Shown here: in pieces, positions 12,278-23,255 of the stretch
Layout: each line of letters starts with the position of its first letter
Position numbering within the stretch: position 1 is the stretch's first letter
Notes under the pieces: generated by a model
The model's input: only the letters and a program-made list of their open reading frames with translations
Told to the model about the DNA's origin: nothing
Databases searched by the model: none
Source: Maylandia zebra
Taxonomy: Eukaryota > Chordata > Actinopteri > Cichliformes > Cichlidae
Direction of reading: 5' to 3'
Length of the DNA stretch: 64,000 nucleotides
Assembly: GCF_041146795.1 (NCBI RefSeq)
Contig: NC_135167.1
Location: 34,299,954-34,363,953 of the forward strand
Translations under genes and position numbers: made by a program

Positions 12278-13393
12278 TAGGGCTGCTCAATTAATCGAAT
12301 TTTAATCACGATTACGATCTGGGCTTTCAACGATCATTAAAAATGACTGAGCCGATTATTAGCCCCTCCCTAATTTATCCGCGACACCTTAAAGGCCGGT
12401 CCGTAAAAATATTGTCGGGCATAAACCGGTCCGTGGCGCAAAAAAGGTTGGAGACCGCTGATTAAGAGGACCCGAGGGAAGCTCGGAAAGCTAAGCAGAA
12501 GTTATTTGGAGAGTGACTGCCGTTGGTTGAAAAGAGAGTTAAAAAAAAAAAACTTCAGTGGTGTTGCACACTATTTTATATTATTTTTTTTAAAGTCATT
12601 GTTAACCCTTTAAAGCCGGTCAGAGCAGCACGCTCCATTTTGCGTAACTATTTTTAAATCCCTGTAGAACCTGAACCGTGTAAGCTAGCGCAATAATTTG
12701 TTTTGCATATGAAACCGGAGGAGTTGTACTTACATCTGATGCCATCAGCGGTTTCGTTCCACATATAGCTTTGCAAAAATTGCATAAAAAGCGCTTGCAG
12801 GAACAAAAACATAATATTCCAGAAACACGCTTTGCCGTTCCTATCAGCTGTTCGTAACACTTCCCACAGTGAAATGATGCACATGCTGTTTTCTTTGCAA
12901 ATTTGCATCATAGGATTGTTTTTTGTTTTTCCTGCAGTATATAAAAATTGCTGTATCTCCAAAATAAAACTATGAAGACACTCAAAATAAATTTCCTGTT
13001 GTTGTAAACTATTTTTTGCAACTTTATTGTATTTAAAGTTTTGAGGGATAAGCCTCTTAAATTTCTCCAAGTAGAAATATATGTAAACAAAACAAAAGCG
13101 ATTTTCAATTTTTTTTGTAGTTTATTACACTTTTTTGCAATTTATGTAATTACTATGGACTTAATGCATACATATTATTAAAATATGGGCTATAACAGTT
13201 GTATTGATGTATAGCAACTTGAAATGCTCCCACAAATGGCACTACAGCATGTAAAAAAAAATAATATAAGCTCTGGTGGACTTGGTTCTATAGTAGGTCT
13301 TAAAGGGTTAAATAAATATCGTCAAATAATCGTGATCTCAATTTCAGTGAAAATAATCGTGATTATCATTTTTGCCATAATCGAGCAGCCCTA
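12278..13393. mobile_element. Non-autonomous hAT-like element, 1116 bp, with nested insertions
   Basis: Begins TAGGGCTGCTCAATTAATCG and ends with CGAGCAGCCCTA; the inverted termini match with sub-terminal ATCACGATTA/TAATCGTGAT words. The 8-bp sequence ATTGCAAT lies immediately outside both ends (12270-12277 and 13394-13401), a perfect hAT target-site duplication. Its middle is interrupted by a second element with TTAA borders (12606-13307). A further fragment at about 12389-12463 resembles another hAT terminus (reverse of the CAGCGGTCTCCAACC type). Confidence 0.85.
12606..13307. mobile_element. Nested piggyBac-like non-autonomous element, 702 bp
   Basis: Lies inside the hAT at 12278-13393. 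It is bordered on both sides by TTAA (12602-12605 and 13308-13311). The ends read CCCTTTAAAG... and ...CTTAAAGGG, short inverted repeats starting with CCC. TTAA target duplication plus CCC termini is the signature of piggyBac transposons. A 138-codon open frame on the minus strand (12654-13070) has no motif I recognise; it may be a relic of a longer autonomous element or chance. Confidence 0.65.
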
Positions 13394-13401
13394 ATTGCAA
13401 T

Positions 13402-16400
13402 ACAATAAAATGCATCCATGATTCTCTAGTACTTCCCGTGTACGTCCATGATTGCTACTCAGTGAACATTAATATATGAAGCAGGGGACATGTGACATAG
13501 TACATCTACAAAGAGAACAAAATCCAATTACCTCCTACTGGGGAGAGTATCACATATAGGATCTTGAACCCACACAGCCTAGGTAATTGCCAGGGGACAT
13601 TGAATCTCTGCATGAAAGCCTGAGGTAATTCTCTCACAGTGGGTAGCTGTGTGTCAACGTTACTACATCAGTGCTTTCAGTTTATGTATGTTGCTTGATG
13701 TCCATTAAGAGGGAAGGTGAATATTAGCCCAGTGTAGCGCAACCTTTCTCTTTAGGGATGGCCAAGCGTCTGGCCTGCTCTGTTTTCCTATTGATGATGC
13801 CGTCACGTTTGCAGCTGGCTTCTAATGAACTAGACGTGTCGCTGCTGAGAACTCACTGAGCATGCAAAGGGCAACAAAAAAAAAAAAAATCCCTTTATGA
13901 ATGATATCAGGGTTAGTTACCATAGCAGCAATGAAGCAGATGGAAAAATCCAGATAAGATTTTTTTATAACCCCCCCCCCCCCCCCCCCCACTGCCTGGA
14001 CATCTTCCTCTTCTTTTTATACTGCTTTGTATCAGAGATGTAATGAGGGGAGATAACCTCTAAGGGGCAAGACTTTTTATAACCTTATTTTTGGGGCAAA
14101 GTCAGCAACAACTTTTTAGGTTTTATGACTGGTGCATCGATATATACAGTTTCTCTGTCCTGAGGATTATTGAGTTAAATCTATTTGTTATATTTACAGG
14201 GTATGTCAATATAAAGTTATATACTTACAATGTTTACAATTGCTCAATGTGTGCCTCTCTGGACACACGGGGTATTTCAATACAATCGCCAAACTCGTCA
14301 TATACTTTTGCGAGCTTGTCTGAAGTCAATGCAGCCACTGCTGTTGTTATGCTACCTGCGAATCCCCTCTCTCTAAGTACATGTTTCATGTGATACACCT
14401 TGCTTCCATAAGGACCTTGCACTGCTCGCCTGATTTGTGACAAAATGGCAGTGAATGGCCAAAGACAGCGGACGCACAGCGGTCTAGAAGCTCCCTCTCA
14501 GACCCCTTTAATCACAATATGCAGAAAGGTTCTTATGGATTTTTGGCTTCAAGGTCCTCGTGTTGCTCGGTGTGTCACTTAGCATCCAGCGAGATACTCG
14601 GTAGCCTGGGAAACTGGAAAACAGCAGCTGGGACTTTGGTTGGATCAATTAATATTCATGTTCTACATATTCCCATGTGTCTAATTTAACACACCTGATC
14701 AAATCAATAATTTATGGGGTGACAAGAGGACATGGGATAAACAGGAAAGGAAACGGACCTCCTTCTTAAACCTAAACCCTGGTGCACCTATGGCAGGAAT
14801 CTGACAGATCTGTACATAATTTGAAATCAAAACCTCAACAGCTGTCCATTTCTCAGCTGCTCTGGATGGTTGCTGCAATATGCTGGAACACAGACACAAT
14901 CCCCAACCTGGAGAATTTGGGGTGCCCCTGTCTCATCTCTTAGCTATAAACACATTGTGCTGAGCGTGAGATACATACTCTGAACCATAAGTCAGTCGAG
15001 TCCCTGCCCATTGCAGCAGAGCAGGAGAAATTCACTCTGCCTCCCATCCTTAAATGAAGACTAATGCACTCTAAATCAGACATCTATTTAGGTCTGTCAC
15101 CTGGTGCCTGTTCCAATCTGTCAGACCCGTGCAGTATCCCAGGCAAATGAGAATATCAACTCATCTCTATCTCCAAACAAAAGGAGGGTTTTTTATGTCC
15201 TACAGAGGACAATGTAATCATCTAAAACTCAAACCCTTACCAGCTTACAACAGCGCTACATCAACATCATGCAGAAAATGCGGAGCGAAGCTGAAACAGG
15301 GAAAATTGAGTCGTGGTATTAAGTGCTCTATCAATCTCAGCGCAGCAGACTGCTGAAGTAACTCACAACCACAAACCAAGGAAGAGGCCTCAAAGAGGAA
15401 CCCACAGACTCCTTGACGCTTTCACTGATTGTTAGCTTTCAATCAATCACGCTTTGCTTCCCTTGCCTCCACAGTTTGTTTCCTCAAGAGGGTCAGGCAG
15501 ACCTCTGAATCTCCTCCATGACAAAATGAATACTTTTTTTGCTCATGCATTGAACCAAACATTTTTACTAAAGGAGATAGCAACAGGTTTGTTTCCCTCA
15601 TTGACGTCTCATGCATCACCCTGCCAAAAGTCAACTGTTAAAGCATGGCTTCACTGTAAGCTTGCGTACCCTCACACAGCCTTGTTGTACAGTAAAGCCA
15701 ACAGAATCCCACACAAGTAGATACACACTCACCCTTTTCTGGTCCTCCAATCCATGCAGCACAGGCTTCCTCCTCTGGTGCTGTTGTGGGCTAGCCTCTG
15801 CTCCTGCCTCCATCTTTCCATAAGTAACTGAGTACTCACTCGGGCTCTCCCACAGCTAAATATCCCACCTTTTTTAACACGGAATGAAGGGAAATACCTG
15901 CTCAGAGTATTTCAGTCCCCGTCCCACTTAATTTCCACTTATGGTTCATGAATGTCTCTTTAAAGAAAAAAAAAGAACAATTGTCCTTCTTATCAGCTTT
16001 GCTTCATTATAAAGATGACACCGAGTCTCTGAGTGGATCCAACCTCGGTCACATGCTCCGTCTCAGTCATAATGTTTCTTGATGGTTTCTCTTTGAGGTT
16101 CCAGATCCCAAGGGGCTGACCTGAAGTGAGCATCAGGGCTGAGATGGGGAACTGGAAACAACCAGGAGGAACCCCTCTTCTAAAAACATCACAGCAGCAA
16201 GAGACCTTTGCTCTTGAAGAAGGCTGTGATCCTCGTGGTCTTCTCTGCTGCTATTATAACAAACCACAAAAATGTCGGCAGATTTCAGTTTCTTTGCAGC
16301 AAAAGGAGTCCACCCCCAAAAAAAGAACATCCAGAAAAATCTGATGTGGAGGAGCTGGTGTCACTCACAGCTCCGCGGTCACGTGTGGCACCTTGCAGTA

Positions 16401-16500
16401 AACAAGAGAAGAAGAAAACGGAGAAGACCGTGGTGACAAACTCATGTTTCAGCATCTTTACACACACGACCAAATTGCAGCCATACATGGGCTAACTATG
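13402..16500. other. Gene-poor intergenic DNA with a poly(C) tract
   Basis: No supported coding exon. An uninterrupted run of 20 C occurs at 13971-13990. Several short open frames (14.1, 15.1, 15.5 and 16.2 kb) lack domains and codon bias worth reporting. Confidence 0.5.
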
Positions 16501-16505
16501 ATAAC

Positions 16506-16533
16506 AACTAAATGATTTCGGAATCATTTAGTT
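16506..16533. repeat. Perfect 12-bp hairpin with TCGG loop
   Basis: AACTAAATGATT and AATCATTTAGTT flank TCGG. It lies about 70 bp before a second perfect hairpin at 16602-16634. Confidence 0.8.
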
Positions 16534-16601
16534 TCCTGCTGACTGCTCAGCGATCACACGCTACAACCCATAATCTGAGTACGTTTCACGGCGCATAAAC
16601 T

Positions 16602-16634
16602 AAAAGCCCACACCTGCTCCAGGTGTGGGCTTTT
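16602..16634. repeat. Perfect 15-bp hairpin with 3-nt loop
   Basis: AAAAGCCCACACCTG and CAGGTGTGGGCTTTT flank CTC. The stem is GC-rich at its tip, and the plus-strand right arm ends in a T run. No gene is close enough to explain it as a processing signal. Confidence 0.85.
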
Positions 16635-17137
16635 TAACCCTAAGAAAACAAAAGAAAAAACTTAATAAAACACAATTTGGCAACTTTCTAACGGTCTTTT
16701 AAACATGCTGTATACTTTCTGGACTTCTCTACACACAAAGCTGCTAACGCTACACTTTGACAACAGATACACGTTAACTCGAGAGTTAAAACAAACTGAA
16801 CAAATTGCTTGCGAAGGTTTGAGCTACTGCAGCATCCCTGCAGGATAATCTGGGAGAGCTCACAGGCTGCCTGACACACCGGCTGCTGCTCTGAGCTGGT
16901 AGCAGTTGACTGCTTTAAATAAACGAGAAGAAGAAATTCAATGAAAGAACTGAATTTGGTGTAAGATTGGAGCTCACCGCGCTCTCCTCTGTTTTCTTTG
17001 CCTTCCCCATGGAGAATGGTACCTGTCTCGTGCGCAGCGCGGTCCGCTCCTCTGGCTGAAAGCGGAGCAGCCCGCTGCCTCATTCACGTGCCGTCGGAAA
17101 TGTTAATACTTGCGTGGGATGGATAGCAAAATGTCCG

Positions 17138-17262
17138 TGAAGGTTCTCAGTCATCCTGGACATCTAAGGAACTCAGAACTGAAGAAGCTTCTCGGATGAG
17201 AGGTGAAACGTCTTCAAGCAACTTAAAGAAGTCCAGACGCTTTTCTTTTCAAGCTCTTTAGA
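17138..17262 (+). repeat. Dispersed repeat carrying a hammerhead-ribozyme-like core
   Basis: A single plus-strand copy of the family also seen at 38.64-38.88 kb, sharing GTGAAGGTTCTCAGTCATCC at its left and AAGAAGTCCAGACG at its right. At 17179-17212 it reads CTGAAGA, a hairpin (CTTCTC/GAGAGG capped by GGAT), GAAAC and GTC, in the order CUGANGA - stem II - GAAA - minimal stem III - UH of a hammerhead. All core positions match the consensus. Confidence 0.6.
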
Positions 17263-17450
17263 CTAGCAAAATTGCTAGAATACTCGAAAATTAGATCTCC
17301 TCGTAGGCTATATTATTTGCAACCAAAATAGTTTTGTCTTAAAATGAGAGCTCATAATACGTTTACAATGATGAAAATGACTTTCAAGTGCCTCTGTATT
17401 AGAGTTAGCCTCTGTTTTACACATTCGTGTCTGTGATGTAAAACTTACAT

Positions 17451-17505
17451 ATTATTATTATTATTGATAATAATAATAATAATAATTATTATTATTATTA
17501 TTATC
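17451..17505. repeat. Palindromic ATT/AAT trinucleotide microsatellite
   Basis: (ATT)n switches to (AAT)n and back to (ATT)n, so the tract can fold on itself. Confidence 0.9.
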
Positions 17506-17646
17506 ATAGGCCCGCAGTTTTGAGGATGGCATTTTAAGTCTGTCGTTACAGATGCTGCGATACTGCGATCAAACAGTTGGGTTTTCTTTTCTTTTTCTTT
17601 CTTTTTTTTGTCAAAACGGTTCTTTTACTGTGTTTAACTAGCGGAC

Positions 17647-17805
17647 ATGGATGCCATCATTTACGACGAGCACCTGAAGGCAGCATTAAGGTCCCGCTCG
17701 CTCTCTCAGCCTTGGCATTACGTCACGCGGTGGTTCAAGCTCCGATGTTTTCTCTCAACATCCTTGAAGGCGGCCGTAGTTTCCATGGTTACTCTCGCTA
17801 GGTAG
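17647..17805 (+). CDS. Possible small ORF or first exon, 52 codons
   Basis: Reads MDAIIYDEHLKAALRSRSLSQPWHYVTRW... to a TAG at 17803-17805, in a locally GC/CpG-rich patch. I do not recognise a family. A GTCCCG at 17691 could serve only as a weak donor. The GC-rich setting suggests a promoter-proximal exon, but there is no downstream exon I can join to it, so it may be chance. Confidence 0.15.
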   Translation: MDAIIYDEHLKAALRSRSLSQPWHYVTRWFKLRCFLSTSLKAAVVSMVTLAR

Positions 17806-17809
17806 TGCT

Positions 17810-18340
17810 TGGTTGCCACCTAATGGGGAATTAGAGACATGCAAGCGCTAATAACTGGTAATTATACTTTTTAGTCTACATTCCTATAGGTGAACTTATT
17901 AGAAAGTCAGACTTTATTGATCCACACTGGAAAATTCAGATACCAGTCATTAAATTTAGACTCACTTTTATTAGTTGGAACATCAAAGTAATATAAAGAA
18001 TTCCAGTATATTACACATTCTTCAGAAATGAATACTATAGAATAAGATTTTAAGTGTTTTTGTTGTTTGTTTGTTTTTACCTTTGTACTTTTACTTAAGC
18101 AAATGACCTAACACTAAATAAATAAAATCAGATTTTTTCAGTTTATTTTTTATTTACTTTTTAAGGATGTGTATAACCTGTTCTTACAAGCCTGGAACTG
18201 ATTATTGGTAGGCTGGTGAGTGTTTCTGATGATCCACTGGGTCATTACACAGCTGCTTATGAAATCTGCTTAACTATGGGGAGGAACTTTGGACTTCACA
18301 CACCATCCCCTCAAAGAGCCATTGTAGTTCATCAGTGTTA
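17810..18340. other. Unassigned intergenic sequence
   Basis: AT-rich; no feature that I can support. Confidence 0.5.
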
Positions 18341-18349
18341 CTTGGTAAA

Positions 18350-18612
18350 TTGACTGGTTCTTATATAGGACATTTCTATTCTATCTGAGCACTCAAAGTA
18401 CTTTGCACAACTTGCCTCATTCACCCATCCATGCAAGCACACATTCATACTGTGATGGTTGCATTATAGAACAACTTGGGGTTAATATGTTGCCCAATGA
18501 TATTTGGGATGCTAAAAAACATTTAAAAAATGTTTGCGTGCAAACAGTGATCAAACCACTAACCTTACAATTAGTAGGTGACCTGCTCTACCACCTGAGC
18601 TACAGCCACTGC
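18350..18612 (-). repeat. tRNA-derived SINE-like repeat
   Basis: On the minus strand the 5' end reads GGCTGTAGCTCAGGTGGTAG, a good polymerase III A box (complement of 18591-18602). A degenerate B box (GGTTTGATCAC, complement of 18547-18557) lies 34 bp further on. The body then runs into the sequence around CTCATTCACCCATCCATGC that recurs near 20.63 kb. This is the layout of a tRNA-headed fish SINE. It is diverged and unlikely to be active. Confidence 0.6.
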
Positions 18613-20555
18613 AGCTGTGTCGACTGAACAGTACACTTCACAGGATCTCGAGTGGGTTAAATTTAGACTCCGCTATTTAAAACCTGAAATTCTTCTTTTC
18701 CAGAGACTCCGTTTTTGATTGACAGTGTGTTTTGATGATTCATTGTCTTGTTGAAACAGAAATGGTCTGTTATGCTTCAGGTCCAGGACTGTAAAATTTC
18801 CTTATACAATTTGAATTTACTGTTCTCTCGGTGACTGAAAGCCACGATATTCTCTCCACAAATGCACAGCTATATATTTTTTAAATATGTTGTGCTATAT
18901 GTTTGTAAACTGGATCTTTTGCAGAAGTCTTTGGCATTTCCTTTTTCCACTCGACACAAATATGGATTATGTGCTATAAGTTAAGCCAAATTGTGCTTGT
19001 GTATAACTGCAACAGATCAAGACCAGGTCATGTTTTATCAGCTGGTCTTGTTTTAGACCTAGAAAGCCTAAGCAGCTTATCAAAAAATTAACCAATAACA
19101 TGGGACTTGCATTAATTGATAGCCTAGATTTGTGGTGAACGTTCCCATCTAATTTATGTGTGATAAATTTTTCTGGTTATGCTGACATGTTCCTGGCAAG
19201 TTGCAAAATAAGCCAGTAATCAAATCATGTAAATTCAGGTTTACAACAAACCACACAAAGCTTTTAAACAAGCAGCTATATTAATTTGGTTATTTGCTGT
19301 ATAATGTGGTTATAATGTGGTTATCGTGTGCATCCATGCACGTAATGATTAACAGCTGTGTGCTAGACTGAAGATCCGGGTTTTAATTTTCAGGAAAATC
19401 TCTCATGGCAACTGAAATAACAGGAACTGTTTGAACCTGTGCTTCTGCTCAGAAAACTCTAAAAGATCTGGAGTTTTGTTTTGTTTTTTTTGTATTTTTC
19501 CTATATTATTGTTGCAATGCATGTGGCAATTCCACTAAAACAAACAAAAAATATTTGCAGCGCCAACTAACAGATGTCATGTTTTGTGTCCATCTTACCA
19601 AAGGTCCCTGCGGCCAAATATTGCACTAACACCCTGTTTGAGTTCATGCCGGGCTCACATGATCCATATTCATAAAGACACAGCCTTCATTTACACAAAA
19701 CTTTAAGGCAGGAAGTTTTCTCCCGTCTTGTTGTAGTAGGCATAGTATTTTTTGGTGTTTTAGTGTTTTGGTGCTGCAAAAAGTTGTCTGTATTGATTTA
19801 ATGCTGCTTACTACAAAGTAGTGGGTGAAGGCACATTTAGGGACTCAAAGTGAAATGTTAGTCAGGCGACAACTGCAGAGTTTAGTGCGGTACAGCTATA
19901 CAGCAGCCTGATCCCAGGACAGCTTCTATCCCATTTTTTTCTTTAAGGATTATCCTCAGAAACATGAGGCTCATTCTGATGCGATGGCCATCAGTTTTTA
20001 ATTGTTTTATCTGTGTTCATGTTTTTCCTGATTAGAAAAAACAAAAACAAAAAACGGTTAAAGGTGCCGTAGCAGCATCAGAGTCTTAATTACAATTGAG
20101 AGTAAGGCACAGACACAGTCTTCCATAAAAAAGTTTCAACAATAGCTTTAGCATACTGACTTATCTGAAAGTTCCTAAAGCATAATTTGTTGGATTCCAT
20201 TTGCACACGTGTAGAGTCAAGACCATCCCTTTTATTATTATATTGCCACCTGGACTGAAATTATGTCACCAGCTAAGATTTATATGCTTATGATGACCAG
20301 CTGGGAAAACTCTATTATCATGACACTGGCTATTAATGTCTGTGTGTAATATAGATCATCTTTTAAAGGGAAGATAAAATACTCTACTTATTTATTCACT
20401 ATAACCCACATGGGTAGTTTGAACATTATTTGTGTAAAACGTTACACTTAAAGAAGTTTAACATGTTTAATTGTTTTTTTGTTTTGTAGGTTTTACTTGT
20501 TGGCCGCCTCATAGCTTGTTCTTGTGAATGTCTACATGGGAACCAAAAGTGTGAA
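18613..20555. other. Gene-poor intergenic DNA
   Basis: AT-rich; no gene or clear transposon ends recognised. Confidence 0.5.
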
Positions 20556-20775
20556 TAGTATTGTAAATGGCCTGTATTTGTAAAGCGCTTTTCTAGTCCC
20601 TAAGGACCCCAAAGCACTTTACTCAATCAGTCACCCACCCATTCACACACATATTCACACACTGGTGATGGCAAGCTACATTGTAGCCACAGCCACCCTG
20701 GGGCGCACTGACAGAGGCGAGGCTGCCGAACACTGGCGCCACCGGGCCCTCTGGTGGTCAGAGGGCCCGGTGGCG
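20556..20775. repeat. SINE-like repeat ending in a strong hairpin
   Basis: Shares the TAAAGCGCTT...CACCCATTCACACAC segment with the SINE-like repeat at 18.35-18.61 kb. It ends at 20737-20775 in a perfect 17-bp GC-rich hairpin (CGCCACCGGGCCCTCTG, loop GTGGT). Confidence 0.6.
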
Positions 20776-21654
20776 TATAGTATAGCAAGTTGACAGAAAA
20801 TATTACTTTTTACACTTATCTGGTGTGCATGCTAATGGGTAGGAGAACCAATTTATACCTTAAGTGAACATTTTGACTGCAAGATTGTTTCTTACCTGTG
20901 TTTTCTTACAAGGGTGTTCCAACAAAAAGAGTCCCCAGACTTCCTGATTGCCTCTTCAAGGTGCCAGGTAGCACCAAGTAATTTAAAAGGGGATTAGACA
21001 GTCATATTGGTTTTTGTTTTATTTATTATATTTTTTATTTTATTTTAGATCATAAGTATCTAGGCCAGTAGTTATTGTGATCTATACAGTGTTGATCCCA
21101 CATTGATATCAGTAAGTTATATTATCAGATAAGTTGTGTGTTTTGTTTATTATTTTAATGGTATGGCTTGGGGGTTAATTACCAGTATAGTCTATGAAAG
21201 ACTGCCAGTTAACATCAGAGGCTGTTACTGGAACCATGTCCCACCACTCGGCGACATTGTTTTAGTTTGTGTTTGTCAGTGCTGGTGGTGAAACCTGGTT
21301 GGCTTGTACCTCATCTCTGCCCCAAGCCTTTAACTGAAAATTTCTCATGGTGAGCATTGGATAAGGACTATAATATATTTGTTTTGACTCTAAATGTGGC
21401 TAAAAAGGAGACCTTTCATATACTAGATGGTGATATGACCTTTAAAAGTATACCCAAAATGCACTCTGTGAAATTTTCGCTATCATCATAATTATTAATC
21501 TGGGGGAGTTCCTACTGTTAAAACGATGACAAATCCCATGCAGATGCATGGTGCTGAACAATGGTGACAGAAAACATCATGCTGACCAGAAATTATATTT
21601 AGGCTTTAGACTGTGACTATGTTAATGGGTGTCAAATTGATTTGGTTGTTGTCA

Positions 21655-21765
21655 TTTCAATTCAAATCAATTCAGTTTTATTTATATAGCGCTAAATCAC
21701 AACAACAGTCATCTTAAGATGTTTTCTACTGTAAGATAAAGACTAAACAGCAGAGTTAACAGAGT
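21655..21765 (+). repeat. Dispersed repeat (TTTATTTATATAGCGC family)
   Basis: ATTCAGTTTTATTTATATAG followed by CGCTAAATCACAACAACAGTC matches related copies near 30.95 and 33.4 kb. It is a common short fish repeat of unclear class. Confidence 0.5.
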
Positions 21766-21789
21766 TTAAATTAGTTTTGAGCCCTTAAA

Positions 21790-22720
21790 TGTTCTCCTAT
21801 GCCTCACCTGTATCCTTCAACACAACCTGAACTCTCTTAGGCAAGCGTTCCTGAAATGTCCTTAAGCAGTTTTCGGTAATAGTGCTCCAGTTTTGTTGAA
21901 GGACATTCAAAGCTCTTCTTTGTGCTACCAGTCTGTTTGGGATCACTGACATTCTGACTCATTCACTTGGATACTTTCCAGATTTTAGGATTATTGTGTA
22001 GTGAATCAAAATCTGAATGCAATTTTCTGTGTTCATAATAAAAGGATAAGCGGAAGCGAATAGATGGATGGTGTTCATGTCATCAGTTTTGACAAGATCC
22101 CAACACCACTGGCTGAAATGCAACCCTAAACCATGAAAGAGCCTCCACTATGTTTTACAGATGGCTGTGGACACCCACTTTTGTAACTCTAAAAGTCGTC
22201 ACTGATAGTCTGTCCAGTTCTTGTGTAATTTGGCATACCTCAGCCTTTTTTTTTTCTTGTTTCATTATTTCTCTTGACTTATTGACAGAAACCTTTACAG
22301 TGAGAACATTTCTGAGTCTTGGGTCTCAGTCACTGATTTTTATTCCTTTTTCTACAGGACATGACTCTCAGATACTGCTTATCTGCTCTAGATGCGGTTT
22401 TAAGCCTGACACTTCTTCTTTTGCTCTCCACTTGTCAAGTTTTCTAAGATTTTTGAAGGACAAACTTCCCGCCATGTTGAGATAAGCCAAGTTTGGGACT
22501 AACACCTCTTTGGAAGTCACTGTGGGCGTAAAAATACTATTTTATTCCTGTTATACATTTGGCTCTTTTTTTTCGTAGATACACAAAAGAAATTAGAACA
22601 AATGATGTGTTTACTTGGCTGCTACTAGTAGCAAAGTGCATTTAAAACTGGTTCTTTGCTAAGTTTTCTGCTTTGTGTAGACACAACACTGGGTCACCCC
22701 CTGAGTTAAGTGAATTTTTT
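21790..22720 (-). mobile_element. Decayed Tc1-like transposon (antisense)
   Basis: Phrases such as CACTGGCTGAAATGCA, CCACTATGTTTTACAGATGG and CTCTTCTTTG recur in degenerate form in the second copy at 59.46-63.75 kb. They resemble antisense Tc1-like transposase sequence. The copy ends near GCTAAGTTTTCTGC, also shared with copy 2. No intact transposase frame survives. Confidence 0.55.
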
Positions 22721-22839
22721 ATCCTTGAGTAGATCATTATTGAGTACCCCAAAAAACAGAAAAACACGTTCCCCTGAGAATGATTTGCATACAAAACCTG
22801 GACTGAAAATGAAGGAAATGTTTGTATTTTAACTTCCTT

Positions 22840-23255
22840 TTAAAATGGAACTTCCTGCTCGGAAGGTGAAAGGTTACGTGACGCTACAGATGATTTGGGC
22901 CCGCCTTTCTCCCCGCCAAGAGGTATGGGGCGGGTGTGACGTGAGCGCGCATACTCGTACTGGGCGGGCCAAATGTTGCCGGTCACCGACACAACTGGGC
23001 AAACTTTTCATAACTGTAGTAACGTTGACCAAAAGGCCACTGCTTACTGGCAGAGGAAGAGAGAAAGCTGAGGCGCGCAAACTTTGCAGTAATTTTGTAT
23101 GATTTTTGACGTTTCTATCGCCTCTGTGCACGCAGAGAAGCGCAGTCCCATAATAAAGTCCTTATTGGCGCTCGGACCAGACTGCCTGGACTCCATAACA
23201 TACTACTGCGAAGATGTCAAGTTTCCTTTGAGAGAGACACATTTCGTGGATTTAG
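22840..23255 (+). promoter_or_regulatory. e2f8: Putative e2f8 promoter and 5' leader
   Basis: A GC/CpG-rich island lies upstream of the e2f8 coding exons. It has GC boxes (GGGCGGG at about 22963), E2F-like words (TTGGCGCT at about 23165) and reversed CCAAT boxes (ATTGG at about 23163; another at about 23754). A good donor (TTTAG|GTGAGT) at 23255/23256 could end a non-coding first exon. E2F-like sites would fit the known cell-cycle control of E2F8 by other E2Fs. The true start site cannot be fixed from sequence. Confidence 0.45.

Noticed and set aside
16688..17083. 131-codon minus-strand frame beginning MRQRAAPLSARGADRAAHETG
   Set aside because: No recognised domain and no supporting neighbour exon; GC-rich start could be a promoter shadow. 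Not enough to call a gene.
22845..23131. Overlapping 85-codon frames on both strands in the CpG island
   Set aside because: Both are open because of the GC-rich promoter; neither matches a family.
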